This document shows positions 38,833 to 51,155 of a stretch of DNA of 64,000 nucleotides, in pieces; within the stretch, counting starts at the first letter, position 1, and each line of letters starts with the position of its first letter. The position numbers and the translations under genes were made by a program. This DNA comes from Rhodanobacter sp. Soil772 (GTDB taxonomy: Bacteria > Pseudomonadota > Gammaproteobacteria > Xanthomonadales > Rhodanobacteraceae). The notes under the pieces were generated by a model that saw only the letters and a list, made by a program, of their open reading frames with translations, was not told where the DNA came from and did not search any database. The stretch is taken from assembly GCF_001428385.1 (NCBI RefSeq), contig NZ_LMSK01000001.1, forward strand, positions 807,355 to 871,354, read 5' to 3'.

Positions 38833-39783
38833 TCAGGCCGACGCGGCCTTCGCTTTCGCGCCCATCACGCGCAATCCCGGCCGCTGCCGCACCAGCTTGC
38901 GCAGCAGTTCGGCGAACGCCTGCAGGTCGTCGTGCCAGGGCGAGGCGTCGCGCCAGTACAGCGCGATCTCGCGGCCCGACGCCGGTCCTTTCAGCCTGGC
39001 CAGCGCAACGTTCGGCATCGAGGCCAGCCGCTCATGCGCCAGCGCCGGCACCAGCGCGTAGCCGCCGCGCAGGCTGACCAGGGCGGCCAGGCTTTCCAGG
39101 CTGACGTCCTGCACGTGGCCGTGCTCGTTGCCTTCGCCCTGCAGGCCGTCGGCATGGCTCTCGGCCATCAGCGTGGCCTCGGCCGGATCAAGCTGGTCCA
39201 GCGCGATGCTGTCTCGGCCGGCCAGCGGATGATCGGCGCGCAGCATCAGTTCCCACGGCTCGAAGAACAGCGGGCGCAAGGCGATACCGCTGACCGCCGC
39301 GGCCGGCGGCGCCAGCACCGCATCCAGTTCGCCTTCGCTCAAGCGGCGCAACAGGCCGCGCGGTTTGCCCTCGGAAATGCCCAGCCGCGCGCCCGGAAAA
39401 TGCTGCGGAAACGGCGCGATCAGGTGCGGCAACAGGTACGGCCCCAGCGAAGCCGGCACGCCCAGCCGCAGCTCGCCGCCGAAGGCGACTTCGCCGGCGC
39501 GGGCGACTTGTTGCAAGTGTTCGGCCGAAGCCAGCACCGCGTCGATCTGCTGCAGCAACCGCTGGCCGCCGGCGGTCGGCACGATCTTCCGGCCGCCACG
39601 TTCGAACAGCGGCGCGCCCAGTGCCTGCTCGACCTTCTGCACCTGGTGCGACAACCCGGACGGGCTGATGTGCATCGCCCGCGCCGCGCTGTTGAAACTG
39701 CCGTGGCGATGCACCGCCTGCACCAGCGCGAGATCGCGCAGCGAAACGGCGGCCAGGCCCATCGAAATCATCGAATGCTGCAT
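38833..39783 (-). CDS. LysR-family transcriptional regulator divergent from acnA
   Basis: A 316-residue LysR regulator. The N-terminal helix-turn-helix is [20 protein letters not shown] to [20 protein letters not shown], followed by an effector-binding domain with two Rossmann-like subdomains (about 95-300). It resembles the OxyR-like branch in the HTH, but the two redox cysteines of OxyR are absent, so a metabolite ligand is more likely. Two other Met codons (residues 5 and 8) are possible starts. It is divergent from acnA with about 255 bp between the starts, a typical layout for LysR control of the neighbour. Confidence 0.87.
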   Translation of the reverse strand: MQHSMISMGLAAVSLRDLALVQAVHRHGSFNSAARAMHISPSGLSHQVQKVEQALGAPLFERGGRKIVPTAGGQRLLQQIDAVLASAEHLQQVARAGEVAFGGELRLGVPASLGPYLLPHLIAPFPQHFPGARLGISEGKPRGLLRRLSEGELDAVLAPPAAAVSGIALRPLFFEPWELMLRADHPLAGRDSIALDQLDPAEATLMAESHADGLQGEGNEHGHVQDVSLESLAALVSLRGGYALVPALAHERLASMPNVALARLKGPASGREIALYWRDASPWHDDLQAFAELLRKLVRQRPGLRVMGAKAKAASA

Positions 39784-40038
39784 GTCATCAAAGGCGTTTG
39801 CGTGCGGTGGTCATCGGGCCCATCCTGTGCGGTGTTGTCGGCCGCGAGCGTTGGCGCAGTGTACCCGCCGGCGCGCAACCCGACAGACGCCCGCAAGCCG
39901 TGCACACCGCCCTCCCGACGGCAAACCGGTTCGCGACCGCGCAGGGTTTGGGCGATAATTGCGTTTTTGCCGGGCCGGCGACCTCCCCATCGCCATCGTT
40001 CGATCATCCCAGCCGCAGGATCAGCCAGGAGCAGCACC

Positions 40039-42780
<2,742 letters not shown>

Positions 42781-42805
42781 ATTTCGGCGTGACTCCATAG
42801 CAGTA

Positions 42806-42834
42806 AAAACCGCCCCGGATTCCGGGGCGGTTTT
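42806..42834 (+). terminator. Intrinsic terminator of acnA
   Basis: AAAACCGCCCCGGA and TCCGGGGCGGTTTT form a perfect 14-bp arm pair, 25 bp after acnA, with T-run. It may also serve the converging lipoprotein gene at 42861. Confidence 0.9.
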
Positions 42835-42860
42835 GCATGGGCGCCTCACTCAGCGGATCG

Positions 42861-43307
42861 CTACAGCGAATGCTTCCAGCTGGCCGTATAGCAGCGCCAT
42901 TCGCCATCTTCCTTGCGCCACGCCGATTCGACCTGGTACAGGCCCAGCTGATCGGGCAACAGGCGGCCGCCGCTGGTCAGCGTGACCGTGAAGGTCGCCA
43001 CCATCCGTTCGCCGCGAGGCTCGATCGACACCGGTCCCATGGTCACGCCGACGTGCTCGCTGCGCAGCGACAGCAGCCTGACCATGCCGGTCAATCCGCG
43101 TCGATCCAGCTGGCCGGCATTGCCGTCGAAGTCCTCGCTCAGCGGGGCACCCACATCGCCGGCCGAACCCGCTTCGGCGGCCTGCGCGACCGACGCGATG
43201 GCTGCGCGCACCTGCTCTTCGTCCGGCGTGCGCCGGCAGGCCGATAGCGCCAGTGCGAACAGCGTGAGAGCGACCAACGCGCAGGTGATTTTTCTCGGTG
43301 CAATCAT
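42861..43307 (-). CDS. Predicted lipoprotein, NTF2-like
   Basis: The 148-residue protein has a lipoprotein signal with lipobox ALSAC (Cys24). The rest is compact: a helix ([20 protein letters not shown]), a strand-rich middle ([20 protein letters not shown]) and a conserved-looking end ([20 protein letters not shown]). This order resembles NTF2-like/SnoaL-type domains, but no catalytic site can be assigned. Location is probably the periplasmic face of a membrane. It converges on acnA and stands divergent from fadD. Confidence 0.68.
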   Translation of the reverse strand: MIAPRKITCALVALTLFALALSACRRTPDEEQVRAAIASVAQAAEAGSAGDVGAPLSEDFDGNAGQLDRRGLTGMVRLLSLRSEHVGVTMGPVSIEPRGERMVATFTVTLTSGGRLLPDQLGLYQVESAWRKEDGEWRCYTASWKHSL

Positions 43308-43449
43308 CGACGGAACTCGCTGCAGTGCGGCTTGCCGCTATACGCGGGCGTATGCTCCAATCCACTGGCGCATGGTCCATGATGGATGCTACCGCCATCC
43401 TGATTCCACCATCCGACTCGTGGTCATCGACAAACAGGGAACCCAAAGC

Positions 43450-45135
43450 ATGAGCAATGAACGTCCGTGGCTGGAGAACTATCCAGCCGGCGTGCCGGAG
43501 CAGGTCGACGTCAGTCAGTATGCCTCGGTGCCGGCGGTGCTGGAGGAAGCGTTCGCCAGCTTCCGCGACCGCCCGGCGTTTGCCAGTTTCGGCCGTCAGC
43601 TCAGCTACGGCCAGATCGACGAGATGAGCCGCCAGTTCGCTGGCTACCTCACCGGCGTGCTCAAGCTCGGCAAGGGCGATCGCATCGCGATCATGATGCC
43701 GAACGTATTGCAGTACCCGATCGCCCTGTTCGGCGCGCTGCGGGCCGGCCTGGTGGTGGTCAACACCAACCCGATGTACACCGCGCGCGAACTCAAGCAT
43801 CAGCTGGAAGACTCGGGCGCCAAGGCGATCGTGGTGCTGGACAACTTCGCCGGCACCCTGCAGCACGTGGTCGCCGAGACCGAGGTGCAGCACGTCATCA
43901 CCACCGGCATCGGTGACCTGCTTGGCTTCCCCAAGGGCGCGCTGATCAACTTCGTGCTGAAGCACGTGAAGAAGATGGTGCCCGCGTACGACCTGCCGCA
44001 GGCCGTGCGCTTCCGCGACGCGCTGGCGCGCGGCGCGGCGCATCCGCTGCAGCCGGTGACGCTGACCCACGACGACATCGCGTTCCTGCAATACACCGGC
44101 GGCACCACCGGCGTGGCCAAGGGCGCGATGCTGACCCACGGCAACATGGTGGCGAACATGCTGCAGGCCGCCGCCTGGATCGGCACCGACCTGGTCAAGC
44201 CCGGCGAAGAGGTGATCATCACCGCGCTGCCGCTGTATCACATCTTCTCGCTGACCGCGAACGGCCTGGTGTTCATGCGCCTGGGCGGCCTCAACTGGCT
44301 GATCACCAATCCACGCGACATGCCCGGCTTCGTCAAGGAGCTGAAAAAATCCGGATTCACTGCATTCACCGGCGTCAACACACTGTTCAACGGCCTGCTC
44401 AACACACCCGGCTTTGCCGAGCTTGATTTCTCACGGCTGCATCTGAGCCTGGGCGGTGGCATGGCGGTGCAGCGTGCCGTAGCCGAACGCTGGAAGAAGG
44501 TCACCGGCTGCACCCTGGCCGAGGCCTACGGCCTCACCGAAACCTCGCCGGCGGTCTGCATCAATCCGCTCGACCTGAAGGAATACAACGGCTCGATCGG
44601 CTTGCCGGTACCGTCCACCAACGTGGCGATCTGGTCGGAGGATGGCCAGCCGCTGCCGGTCGGCGAAGTCGGCGAACTGATGGTGCATGGCCCGCAGGTG
44701 ATGAAGGGCTACTGGAACCGCCCGGACGAGACCGCCAAGGTGCTTGGCGCCGATGGCTGGCTGCACACCGGCGACATCGCGAAGATGGACGAGAAAGGCT
44801 ACTTCTACATCGTCGACCGCAAGAAGGACATGATCCTGGTGTCCGGTTTCAACGTCTATCCGAACGAGGTCGAGGACGCGGTGATGGAACACCCGGGCGT
44901 GCTCGAAGTGGCCGCGGTAGGTGTGCCCGACGAGCATTCCGGCGAAGTGGTGAAGCTGTTCGTGGTGCGCAAGGACCCGAACCTTACCGAGGAAGCACTC
45001 AAGCAGTTCTGCCGCGAGAACCTCACCGGCTACAAGCGACCCAAGCTGATCGAGTTCCGCGACAGCCTGCCGAAGAGCAACGTGGGCAAGATCCTGCGCC
45101 GCGAATTGCGCGACGAGAAGAAACCGTCTGTCTGA
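43450..45135 (+). CDS. fadD: Long-chain-fatty-acid--CoA ligase
   Basis: A 561-residue ANL-superfamily enzyme of FadD type, activating free fatty acids to acyl-CoA for beta-oxidation at the inner face of the membrane. The AMP motif is [20 protein letters not shown] (Tyr215 onward), and the FadD motif region is [20 protein letters not shown], followed by [20 protein letters not shown] and the catalytic Lys in [14 protein letters not shown]. The length matches E. coli FadD. The start at 43450 was chosen as it begins the family N-terminus; the open frame runs 156 codons further upstream over the lipoprotein gene. Confidence 0.94.
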   Translation: MSNERPWLENYPAGVPEQVDVSQYASVPAVLEEAFASFRDRPAFASFGRQLSYGQIDEMSRQFAGYLTGVLKLGKGDRIAIMMPNVLQYPIALFGALRAGLVVVNTNPMYTARELKHQLEDSGAKAIVVLDNFAGTLQHVVAETEVQHVITTGIGDLLGFPKGALINFVLKHVKKMVPAYDLPQAVRFRDALARGAAHPLQPVTLTHDDIAFLQYTGGTTGVAKGAMLTHGNMVANMLQAAAWIGTDLVKPGEEVIITALPLYHIFSLTANGLVFMRLGGLNWLITNPRDMPGFVKELKKSGFTAFTGVNTLFNGLLNTPGFAELDFSRLHLSLGGGMAVQRAVAERWKKVTGCTLAEAYGLTETSPAVCINPLDLKEYNGSIGLPVPSTNVAIWSEDGQPLPVGEVGELMVHGPQVMKGYWNRPDETAKVLGADGWLHTGDIAKMDEKGYFYIVDRKKDMILVSGFNVYPNEVEDAVMEHPGVLEVAAVGVPDEHSGEVVKLFVVRKDPNLTEEALKQFCRENLTGYKRPKLIEFRDSLPKSNVGKILRRELRDEKKPSV

Positions 45136-45164
45136 GCCTGCGCCCGATATTCCCGTCGAAACGG

Positions 45165-45191
45165 AAAACGCCCGCATGACGCGGGCGTTTT
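45165..45191 (+). terminator. Intrinsic terminator of fadD
   Basis: AAAACGCCCGC and GCGGGCGTTTT form an 11-bp stem with a 5-base loop and T-run, 30 bp after fadD and before the converging PilZ gene. Confidence 0.92.
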
Positions 45192-45214
45192 CATGTGCGG
45201 CAGCGGCGTTTCAC

Positions 45215-45583
45215 TCAGCCGTCCTTCCAGTACTCCAGGATATCGGCGTAGCCGCCCAGCAGGTTCCACAGCGGCACCTGCTTGTCCTCGGGAATGCGGC
45301 TGTACGAAAAACCGATGTGGTGATCGGAGATGCGCGCCACCACAGCTTCGAGGTGGATATGCAGGTTGTTCCCGAAGATCATGTCGAGCACCCAACTCTG
45401 CCCGACACTGCCCGACCAACCCAACGGGCGGCGCAGCAACGCACCGGTAGCCGAGATATCGACCAGCTCGGTCGGATGCGACTCGCCGTTGCCGCTCATC
45501 AGCACCGTCGTCTCGATCTGCATGCGCGCCGGACGCAACTGCTCCGGTGCACCGTCATCCTGTCCGCTTTTGTCGATCGCCAT
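45215..45583 (-). CDS. PilZ-domain protein
   Basis: A 122-residue single-domain protein. The PilZ core is visible: LRPARMQIETTVLM (an RxxR-like start is partly lost, R only at two positions), then ELVDISATGALLRRPLGW as the (D/N)xSxxG motif, and GNNLHIHLEAVVARISDHHIGFSYSRI as the final strands. PilZ domains bind cyclic di-GMP and affect motility or exopolysaccharide. The RxxxR motif is not clear, so binding may be weak or absent. The start at 45583 is preferred; an ATG at 45595 is possible. It converges on fadD. Confidence 0.78.
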   Translation of the reverse strand: MAIDKSGQDDGAPEQLRPARMQIETTVLMSGNGESHPTELVDISATGALLRRPLGWSGSVGQSWVLDMIFGNNLHIHLEAVVARISDHHIGFSYSRIPEDKQVPLWNLLGGYADILEYWKDG

Positions 45584-46493
45584 CAGTTCCACCATCCGTT
45601 TGCGCTTGCGCCTGCCGTCGGCAAGGGCGCTGTATCCGACATCATCCTGAAAGCCTTCGCCGCATCCTTCGCCGACAACACCGCTGCGCGGCGGCCGGTC
45701 GGGATTGTCAACGGCATCTCAAGCAACCACCGTGCCAGCCAGGGCTTTATACTCCACCGAGCGCCGATCCTGATCCTCGCAAACCACGTCATCGTCCACT
45801 CGGTCCGGACCCGCAAGGCCGCGCCGTCACCACGCCGGGTGGACGCCAGCGCCCGGCGCCTCGTTCGCTGTCGATGAACGCGACGCTGACGCGGGCTTGA
45901 CCCATTCCGACGCATTAGGTCACATGCCGCCCTTGCCGCATCCCGACGCATCCGTTTCTCCGGGCGCAATCCGCGTATTGTGCCTGTCGGAGATACCGCT
46001 GCGAAACCGACAAACGCACGTGGCCGGCGTCCCGCAAACGGCGACAACGAGGGGCGCCACGTGCTGGACTTGGCACCGGCTAACCGCTACTCTTGGTCAA
46101 CGCGTGGCGCCATGGAGATGTTTGCCGAGCACTTCCGGCACCCCTTGGCATCCATTCGATCGCTCTCGAACCGACCAGTGAACAGCCGATGGCGCCGCTT
46201 CCCGCCCTCTCTGCTTGGCGTCCCTGCCGTGGCTGACAACCCGCAGTTGGCGCGCGATGGTTGCTGGCGACCCGCCTGACCGAACCACCATCGAGTGGCT
46301 TCGTCATGCCCGTCGTGACGATGGCGTCCGCCGCGCCTCGACCGAACAAGTGTGAAGAACGCAGTACCCCCGGGAATACCGCCTCACCGCCGTATTCCGA
46401 GCACGGACATCCCATGCCGTATCGGCATGTGAATGATTCCGATCATGTTGAACGCACTGCCAGCCGCTGAAGACGGCCCCATGACATGCATTG
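45584..46493. other. 900-bp region without recognisable gene
   Basis: Frames of 90-230 codons exist on both strands, but all have compositions like antisense shadows (rich in Arg, Ala, Pro) with no family likeness, signal peptide or ribosome binding site. GC is lower than in flanking genes. It may hold the scpA promoter near its right end and the PilZ gene promoter at its left end, and could be decayed sequence. Confidence 0.5.
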
Positions 46494-47426
46494 ATGAGCA
46501 CTGAGCCCGTCGAGCCACAGAGCCCGGTCACCGCACCGCAGGACGCGTTTGCGTCGGTACCTCAACAGCAGGAAATGCCGCTGGCCATCGTGCGCGGCCA
46601 GCCGATGCTGCAGATGCCGCAGGATCTGTACATCCCGCCGGACGCGCTCGAGGTCATCCTGGAATCGTTCGAGGGTCCGCTGGACCTGCTGCTGTACCTG
46701 ATCCGCCGGCAGAACCTGGACATCCTGGATATCCCGGTCGCCGAGATCACCCGGCAGTACATGACCTACATCGAGTTGATGCGGGACGTGATGCGGCTGG
46801 AGCTGGCCGCCGAATACCTGCTGATGGCCGCGATCCTGGCCGAGATCAAGTCGCGGTTGCTGCTGCCGCGGCCGCCGGTCGAGGAAGGGCTGGAAGAGGA
46901 TCCCCGTGCCGAACTGGTACGGCGCTTGCAGGAATACGAGCGGTTCAAGCGGGCGGCCGAGGATATCGAGGCCCTGCCGCGGCAGGAACGCGACAGCGTG
47001 GTGGTGCATGCCGACGTGGGCGAACGCAACGTGATCAAGTTGCCGCCGCCGCTGGAGCTGACCGAACTGCTGCTGGCGCTGAAGGACGTGATGCACCGGG
47101 CCGAACTGTTCGGGCATCACGCGATCAAGCGCGAGGCGCTCAGCGTGCGCCAGCGCATGGGCGAACTGCTGAGCCGGCTCGACGACAGCAGCTTCCACCG
47201 CTTCGAGAGCCTGTTCGATCCCACGGAAGGTCGCCTCGGCATCGTGGTGACATTCCTGGCAATGCTGGAGCTGGCCAAGGAAATGCTGGTCGAGATCGTC
47301 CAGGAAGAGCCACTGGCGCCGATATACGTAAAGGCGAAGGTGAGCCACGCCGAAGAACTCGTCGACGCACCGGCGGACGACGCACAAGCGGGCGAATCGG
47401 CACTGATCGAATCGTCCGGCGAATGA
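46494..47426 (+). CDS. scpA: Segregation and condensation protein A (kleisin)
   Basis: A 310-residue kleisin that bridges the Smc heads with ScpB in chromosome condensation. The conserved N-terminal motif SFEGPLDLLLYLIRRQNLDILDI (from about residue 58) and EYLLMAAILAEIKSRLLLP are present, and the C-terminal winged helix (FLAMLELAKEMLVEIVQEEP) binds the Smc head. The N-terminal ~55 residues and the acidic tail are longer than usual. ATG at 46494 is chosen; a TTG three bases earlier is possible. It begins the scpA-scpB-rluB unit. Confidence 0.94.
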   Translation: MSTEPVEPQSPVTAPQDAFASVPQQQEMPLAIVRGQPMLQMPQDLYIPPDALEVILESFEGPLDLLLYLIRRQNLDILDIPVAEITRQYMTYIELMRDVMRLELAAEYLLMAAILAEIKSRLLLPRPPVEEGLEEDPRAELVRRLQEYERFKRAAEDIEALPRQERDSVVVHADVGERNVIKLPPPLELTELLLALKDVMHRAELFGHHAIKREALSVRQRMGELLSRLDDSSFHRFESLFDPTEGRLGIVVTFLAMLELAKEMLVEIVQEEPLAPIYVKAKVSHAEELVDAPADDAQAGESALIESSGE

Positions 47427-47476
47427 ACGACATCCACTGAGCGGTACCGATCAAACCGGCATCCGAACCCAAGGTT

Positions 47477-48340
47477 ATGCAGATCGAGCAACTCAAACCC
47501 ATCATCGAGGCCGCCCTGCTGGCCTCCACCCAGCCGATGACCGTGCAGCAGCTGGGCGACCTGTTCAACGAGGCCGACGACGTCAACCGCGAGCAGATCG
47601 CCAAGGCGCTCGAGGCGCTGGCCGGGGACTGCGACGGCCGCGGCATCGAGCTGAAGGAAGTGGCCTCCGGCTTCCGCTATCAGGTGCGCCAGGACGTGCA
47701 CCCGTGGATCTCGCGGATGTGGACCGAGCGGCCCAGCCGCTATTCGCGCGCACTGCTGGAGACGCTGGCGTTGATTGCCTACCGCCAGCCGATCACCCGC
47801 CCCGAGATCGAGCAGATCCGCGGCGTGGTGGTGTCCTCCAACATCATCAAGACGATGGAGGAGCGCGAGTGGATCCGCGTGGTCGGCTACCGCGACATGC
47901 CCGGCAAGCCGGCGCTGTTCGGCACCACCCGCGCCTTCCTCGACTACTTCAACCTGAAATCGCTGGACCAGTTGCCGCCGCTATCGGAAATCCGCGACAT
48001 GGAAGACCCGCAACTGCGCTTCGAACCGGATCCCCTGCCCGCCCGCATCGTGCGCGACCTGCCGATCGATCCGGACGAGGAAATACCGGAGGAGAACGGC
48101 CCAGTCGACGCGGAAACCGACCGCAGCGACATCGAACACCAGGCATCCGCCGATGCCGACGACAGCCACATCGCGACCGTCGCCGACGCGCCGGTCATCA
48201 CATCCGAATCCGACGATGCAGACTCTGATCCGAGCCTGCCCGTCGAGACCCTGACAACCACTGCCGACGAGGCAGCGAACCCCGCCGCGGACGTCGAACC
48301 CGACACCGCCGAGCAAGATCCCGAGGAGTACCGCGCATGA
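47477..48340 (+). CDS. scpB: Segregation and condensation protein B
   Basis: A 287-residue ScpB with two winged-helix domains (about 1-165). The conserved elements are KPIIEAALLASTQPMTVQQL, RYSRALLETLALIAYRQPITR and IRGVVVSSNIIKTMEEREWI. The C-terminal 110 residues are an acidic low-complexity tail rich in Asp, Glu and Ala, longer than in E. coli relatives. It forms the SMC-ScpAB complex with ScpA. It lies 50 bp after scpA and overlaps rluB by ATGA (48337-48340). Confidence 0.94.
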   Translation: MQIEQLKPIIEAALLASTQPMTVQQLGDLFNEADDVNREQIAKALEALAGDCDGRGIELKEVASGFRYQVRQDVHPWISRMWTERPSRYSRALLETLALIAYRQPITRPEIEQIRGVVVSSNIIKTMEEREWIRVVGYRDMPGKPALFGTTRAFLDYFNLKSLDQLPPLSEIRDMEDPQLRFEPDPLPARIVRDLPIDPDEEIPEENGPVDAETDRSDIEHQASADADDSHIATVADAPVITSESDDADSDPSLPVETLTTTADEAANPAADVEPDTAEQDPEEYRA

Positions 48341-49902
48341 CTGCGCCGCAAAAATCCGTTTTATCCCTGAAGCGCGAACCGCGCATCGACACCGACGCAC
48401 CTGCGCTGGAAGAGCGCCTGCACAAGGTGCTGGCCAACGCCGGTCTCGGCTCGCGCCGCATGCTCGAACAACGCATCCAGTCCGGCGAAGTCGAACTGAA
48501 CGGCGCGCCCGCCGAAATCGGCATGAGCGTGAAGGCCGGCGACCGCGTGGTGATGGACGGCAAGCAGTTCGTCGTCGCCACCGACAGCCGCGACGACACC
48601 GAAGTGCTGGTCTATCACAAGCCCGAAGGCGTGCTGACCACCCGCGACGACCCGGAAGGCCGCCCCACCGTGTTCGAACAGCTGCCGCGCCTGAAGGGTG
48701 CGCGCTGGGTCGCCGTGGGCCGGCTCGACATCAACACCACCGGCCTGCTGCTGCTGACCACCGACGGCGAACTGGCCAACGCGCTGATGCACCCGAAGAG
48801 CGGCCTCGAGCGCGAATACCTGTGCCGCGTGCACGGCGAAGTGCCGGACGAGATCATCGAAAAGCTGAAGGCCGGCGTGGAGCTGGACGACGGCCCCGCC
48901 CGCTTCGACGAGATCGCCGTGATCAGCCGCGGCGGCAGCCACAGCTGGTTCCGCGTGGTCATCCGCGAAGGCCGCAACCGCGAAGTGCGCCGCCTGTGGG
49001 ACTCGCAGGGTTTCCTGGTCAGCCGCCTCAAGCGCATCCGCTACGGCAAGATCGAGCTGCCGCGCAACCTGCGCCGCGGCGAGTGCGAAGCGCTCGATGC
49101 GGAAAGCGTCAAGCAGCTGCGCCAGACCACCGGCCTCGGCGTGCCGCAACCGGTGCTGACGCTGAGCCCGGTGCTGCACCAGCGTCGCGCCAACCGCAGC
49201 GTCACCGAATACCGCCCCGAGCGCGGCAGCAGCACCGCCTGGACCGGCGGCCAGGACGAGGCGCGTGAAATACGCGCCTACGACCGCATCCGCGAAGAAC
49301 CCACCCGCGGCCGCAAGCCGCCGCGTCGCGACGGCAAGGAAGTCAATGGCAACCTGGCCCGCCCCGAACGCGGCGCAAGTGGCGGTAGAGGTCGTCGTGT
49401 CGCCCCGGGCCAGGAGCTGCCGTCGGTGCGCACCTGGTTCGCCGGTGAAAACCGCGACGGCAGCGCTCGTCCCGGCGCGCCGCGCGGCGGTGCCGCAGGC
49501 AATCGCCGGCCGGCCGGCGGCAAGCCGTTCGGTGCCCGCACCGGTGGTGAGGGTCGTTCGGCTGGTGGCAATCCGTACAGCAGCTTCGGCAGCGAATCAC
49601 GCGGCGCTGCCGGCGGTACCGGCAACCGTGCGCAGGGCGCTCGTCCGGCACATGGCGGTCGTCCGCAAGGCCAGGGCCAGGGCAATCGTGCGCAGGGAAA
49701 TCCCGCACACGGCAACGCCCGACCCCAGGGCACGGGCGGTGCGCGACCGCAAGGCCAGGGCGGCAATCGTCCGCAAGGTGCCGGCCGACCGCAGGGCCAG
49801 GGCGGCAACCGCTCGCACAGCGGTGCACGGCCACAAGGTCACGGCGGTCCTGCCGGCGGACGTCCGCCGGGTCGCGGTGGCAATCGTTCGGGCAATCGCT
49901 GA
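48337..49902 (+). CDS. rluB: 23S rRNA pseudouridine(2605) synthase with long low-complexity tail
   Basis: A 521-residue protein. Residues 20-285 form a standard RluB: S4 domain (LEERLHKVLANAGLGSRRML), catalytic Asp131 in GRLDINTTGLLLLTTDG and EGRNREVRRLWDSQGFLVSR. From about 285 on is a 235-residue tail rich in Gly, Arg, Gln, Asn and Pro with imperfect RPQGQG/GGNR repeats, of the intrinsically disordered, RNA-binding kind. E. coli RluB is about 290 residues with only a short tail. The scpB overlap implies translational coupling and is a conserved arrangement. Confidence 0.92.
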   Translation: MTAPQKSVLSLKREPRIDTDAPALEERLHKVLANAGLGSRRMLEQRIQSGEVELNGAPAEIGMSVKAGDRVVMDGKQFVVATDSRDDTEVLVYHKPEGVLTTRDDPEGRPTVFEQLPRLKGARWVAVGRLDINTTGLLLLTTDGELANALMHPKSGLEREYLCRVHGEVPDEIIEKLKAGVELDDGPARFDEIAVISRGGSHSWFRVVIREGRNREVRRLWDSQGFLVSRLKRIRYGKIELPRNLRRGECEALDAESVKQLRQTTGLGVPQPVLTLSPVLHQRRANRSVTEYRPERGSSTAWTGGQDEAREIRAYDRIREEPTRGRKPPRRDGKEVNGNLARPERGASGGRGRRVAPGQELPSVRTWFAGENRDGSARPGAPRGGAAGNRRPAGGKPFGARTGGEGRSAGGNPYSSFGSESRGAAGGTGNRAQGARPAHGGRPQGQGQGNRAQGNPAHGNARPQGTGGARPQGQGGNRPQGAGRPQGQGGNRSHSGARPQGHGGPAGGRPPGRGGNRSGNR

Positions 49903-49938
49903 GCCTCGCTCGGCACGACGGATCGAGGCAACTGACCG

Positions 49939-50283
49939 ATGGTGCGCATCTACCACAACAATCGCTGCTCCAAGTCGCGCGCCACGCTGGCGCTGCTGGA
50001 GGAACACGGCGGCGAAGTCGAGGTGATCAACTATCTCGACAACCCGCCGAGCGCGGCCGAACTGGCCGTGCTGCTGAAGCAGCTGGGCATGACGCCACGG
50101 GAGTTGCTGCGCACCGGCGAAGCGGAATACCAGGCACTCGGTCTGGATGACCCTGCACTCGACGGCGCGGCATTGATCGCCGCGATGGTGGCGCATCCGA
50201 AGCTGATCGAACGTCCGATCGTCGTGGCCAACGGCAAGGCCGCGCTCGGCCGTCCGCCGGAAGCGGTGCTGGCGATCCTCTGA
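49939..50283 (+). CDS. ArsC/YfgD-type thioredoxin-fold reductase
   Basis: A 114-residue ArsC-family protein (YfgD-like). Cys10 in YHNNRCSKSRATLALLEEHG is the nucleophile, and PIVVANGKAALGRPPEAVL carries the typical arginine. Classical arsenate reductases use three arginines and are 20-25 residues longer; the missing part and the lack of an ars operon mean arsenate reduction is not certain. The product is cytoplasmic. It follows rluB by 36 bp and may be cotranscribed. Confidence 0.85.
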   Translation: MVRIYHNNRCSKSRATLALLEEHGGEVEVINYLDNPPSAAELAVLLKQLGMTPRELLRTGEAEYQALGLDDPALDGAALIAAMVAHPKLIERPIVVANGKAALGRPPEAVLAIL

Positions 50284-50303
50284 GCCGGCGTGGGTTCCCC
50301 GAC

Positions 50304-50330
50304 AAAAAGCCGCCCATGAGGCGGCTTTTT
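50304..50330 (+). terminator. Intrinsic terminator of the scpA-arsC unit
   Basis: AAAAAGCCGC and GCGGCTTTTT form a 10-bp stem with a 7-base loop and T-run, 20 bp after the ArsC-like gene. The A-run gives a U-tract for the converging minus-strand nitrilase-like gene as well. Confidence 0.92.
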
Positions 50331-50352
50331 GTTGCCCACGATGAAGCGTGGA

Positions 50353-51153
50353 TCAGCCCGGGTCGAGCGAGAACGCGTCGGCATCCATCCATGCCGGGAA
50401 ACGTTCGCGATGCGCCAGCAGCGGTGCCGGATCCAGCGTGACCGTTACCACCTGCTCCTGCGTGCCGAGTTCCACCAGCGACTCGCCGACCGGATCGATC
50501 ACCGCGCTGTCGCCGGCATAGGGAATCTCGTTGCCGTCCACACCGACCCGGTTCACCCCGACCACGTAGCCGAGGTTCTCGATCGCCCGCGCGCGCAGCA
50601 GCGTGCGCCAGGGTTGCCGGCGTGGCGCCGGCCAGTTCGCCACGAACAGCGCCAGGTCGTAATCCATGCCGCCGTTCGCCGAAGCCATGCGACGATTGCG
50701 CAGCCACACCGGGAAGCGCAGGTCGTAGCAGACCTGCGGCAGGATGCGCCAACCCTTCAGCTCCACTACCAGGCGTGCGCTGCCGCCACCGTAGCGGGTG
50801 TGTTCGCCGGCCATGCGGAACAGGTGGCGCTTGTCGTACTGCTCGAAACTGCCGTCCGGCCGTACCCACAGCAGACGGTTGTAGACGACGCCGTTCTCGC
50901 GGATCGCCAGGCTGCCGCAGATCACCGCGCCCACCTCGACCGCCAGCGCGCGCAGCCAGGCCACGCCTTCGCCATCCATGGTCTCGGCGCTGGCGTGGGT
51001 GTCGTTGCTGAAGCCGGACAGGAAGGTCTCCGGCAGCACGATCAGATCGCTGCCGAGCGCCTGGCGCACCAGCGCGCCGTAGTAGTCGCAGTTCGCCGGC
51101 GCGTCGTGCCAGCGGGTGGCGCCCTGCACCAGCGAAACCTTCAGTGGTTGCAT
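50353..51153 (-). CDS. Omega-amidase (nitrilase superfamily, YafV-like)
   Basis: A 266-residue carbon-nitrogen hydrolase. The Glu-Lys-Cys triad is visible: Glu in LIVLPETFLSGFS, Lys in YDKRHLFRMAGEH and Cys in LPQVCYDLRFPVWLRN. YafV-type enzymes hydrolyse 2-oxoglutaramate to 2-oxoglutarate and ammonia. The neighbouring gene is a KAT/YbdL-like transaminase, which produces such omega-amides from glutamine, so the two form the glutamine transaminase/omega-amidase pathway, used in methionine salvage. The start at 51153 is two bases after the transaminase stop (TGATCATG), giving close coupling. An in-frame ATG at 51168 would overlap it. Confidence 0.88.
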   Translation of the reverse strand: MQPLKVSLVQGATRWHDAPANCDYYGALVRQALGSDLIVLPETFLSGFSNDTHASAETMDGEGVAWLRALAVEVGAVICGSLAIRENGVVYNRLLWVRPDGSFEQYDKRHLFRMAGEHTRYGGGSARLVVELKGWRILPQVCYDLRFPVWLRNRRMASANGGMDYDLALFVANWPAPRRQPWRTLLRARAIENLGYVVGVNRVGVDGNEIPYAGDSAVIDPVGESLVELGTQEQVVTVTLDPAPLLAHRERFPAWMDADAFSLDPG

Positions 51154-51155
51154 GA

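Noticed and set aside
38833-39783. LysR gene next to acnA as oxyR
   Set aside because: The redox cysteines of OxyR are not present and ahpC is 22 kb away.
38797-40038. Plus-strand extension of acnA upstream of 40039
   Set aside because: Open frame over a divergent LysR gene; the family start and ribosome binding site are at 40039.
49939-50283. Arsenic-resistance operon
   Set aside because: The ArsC-like gene is short, lacks typical arsenate-binding arginines and has no arsR, arsB or acr3 neighbour.
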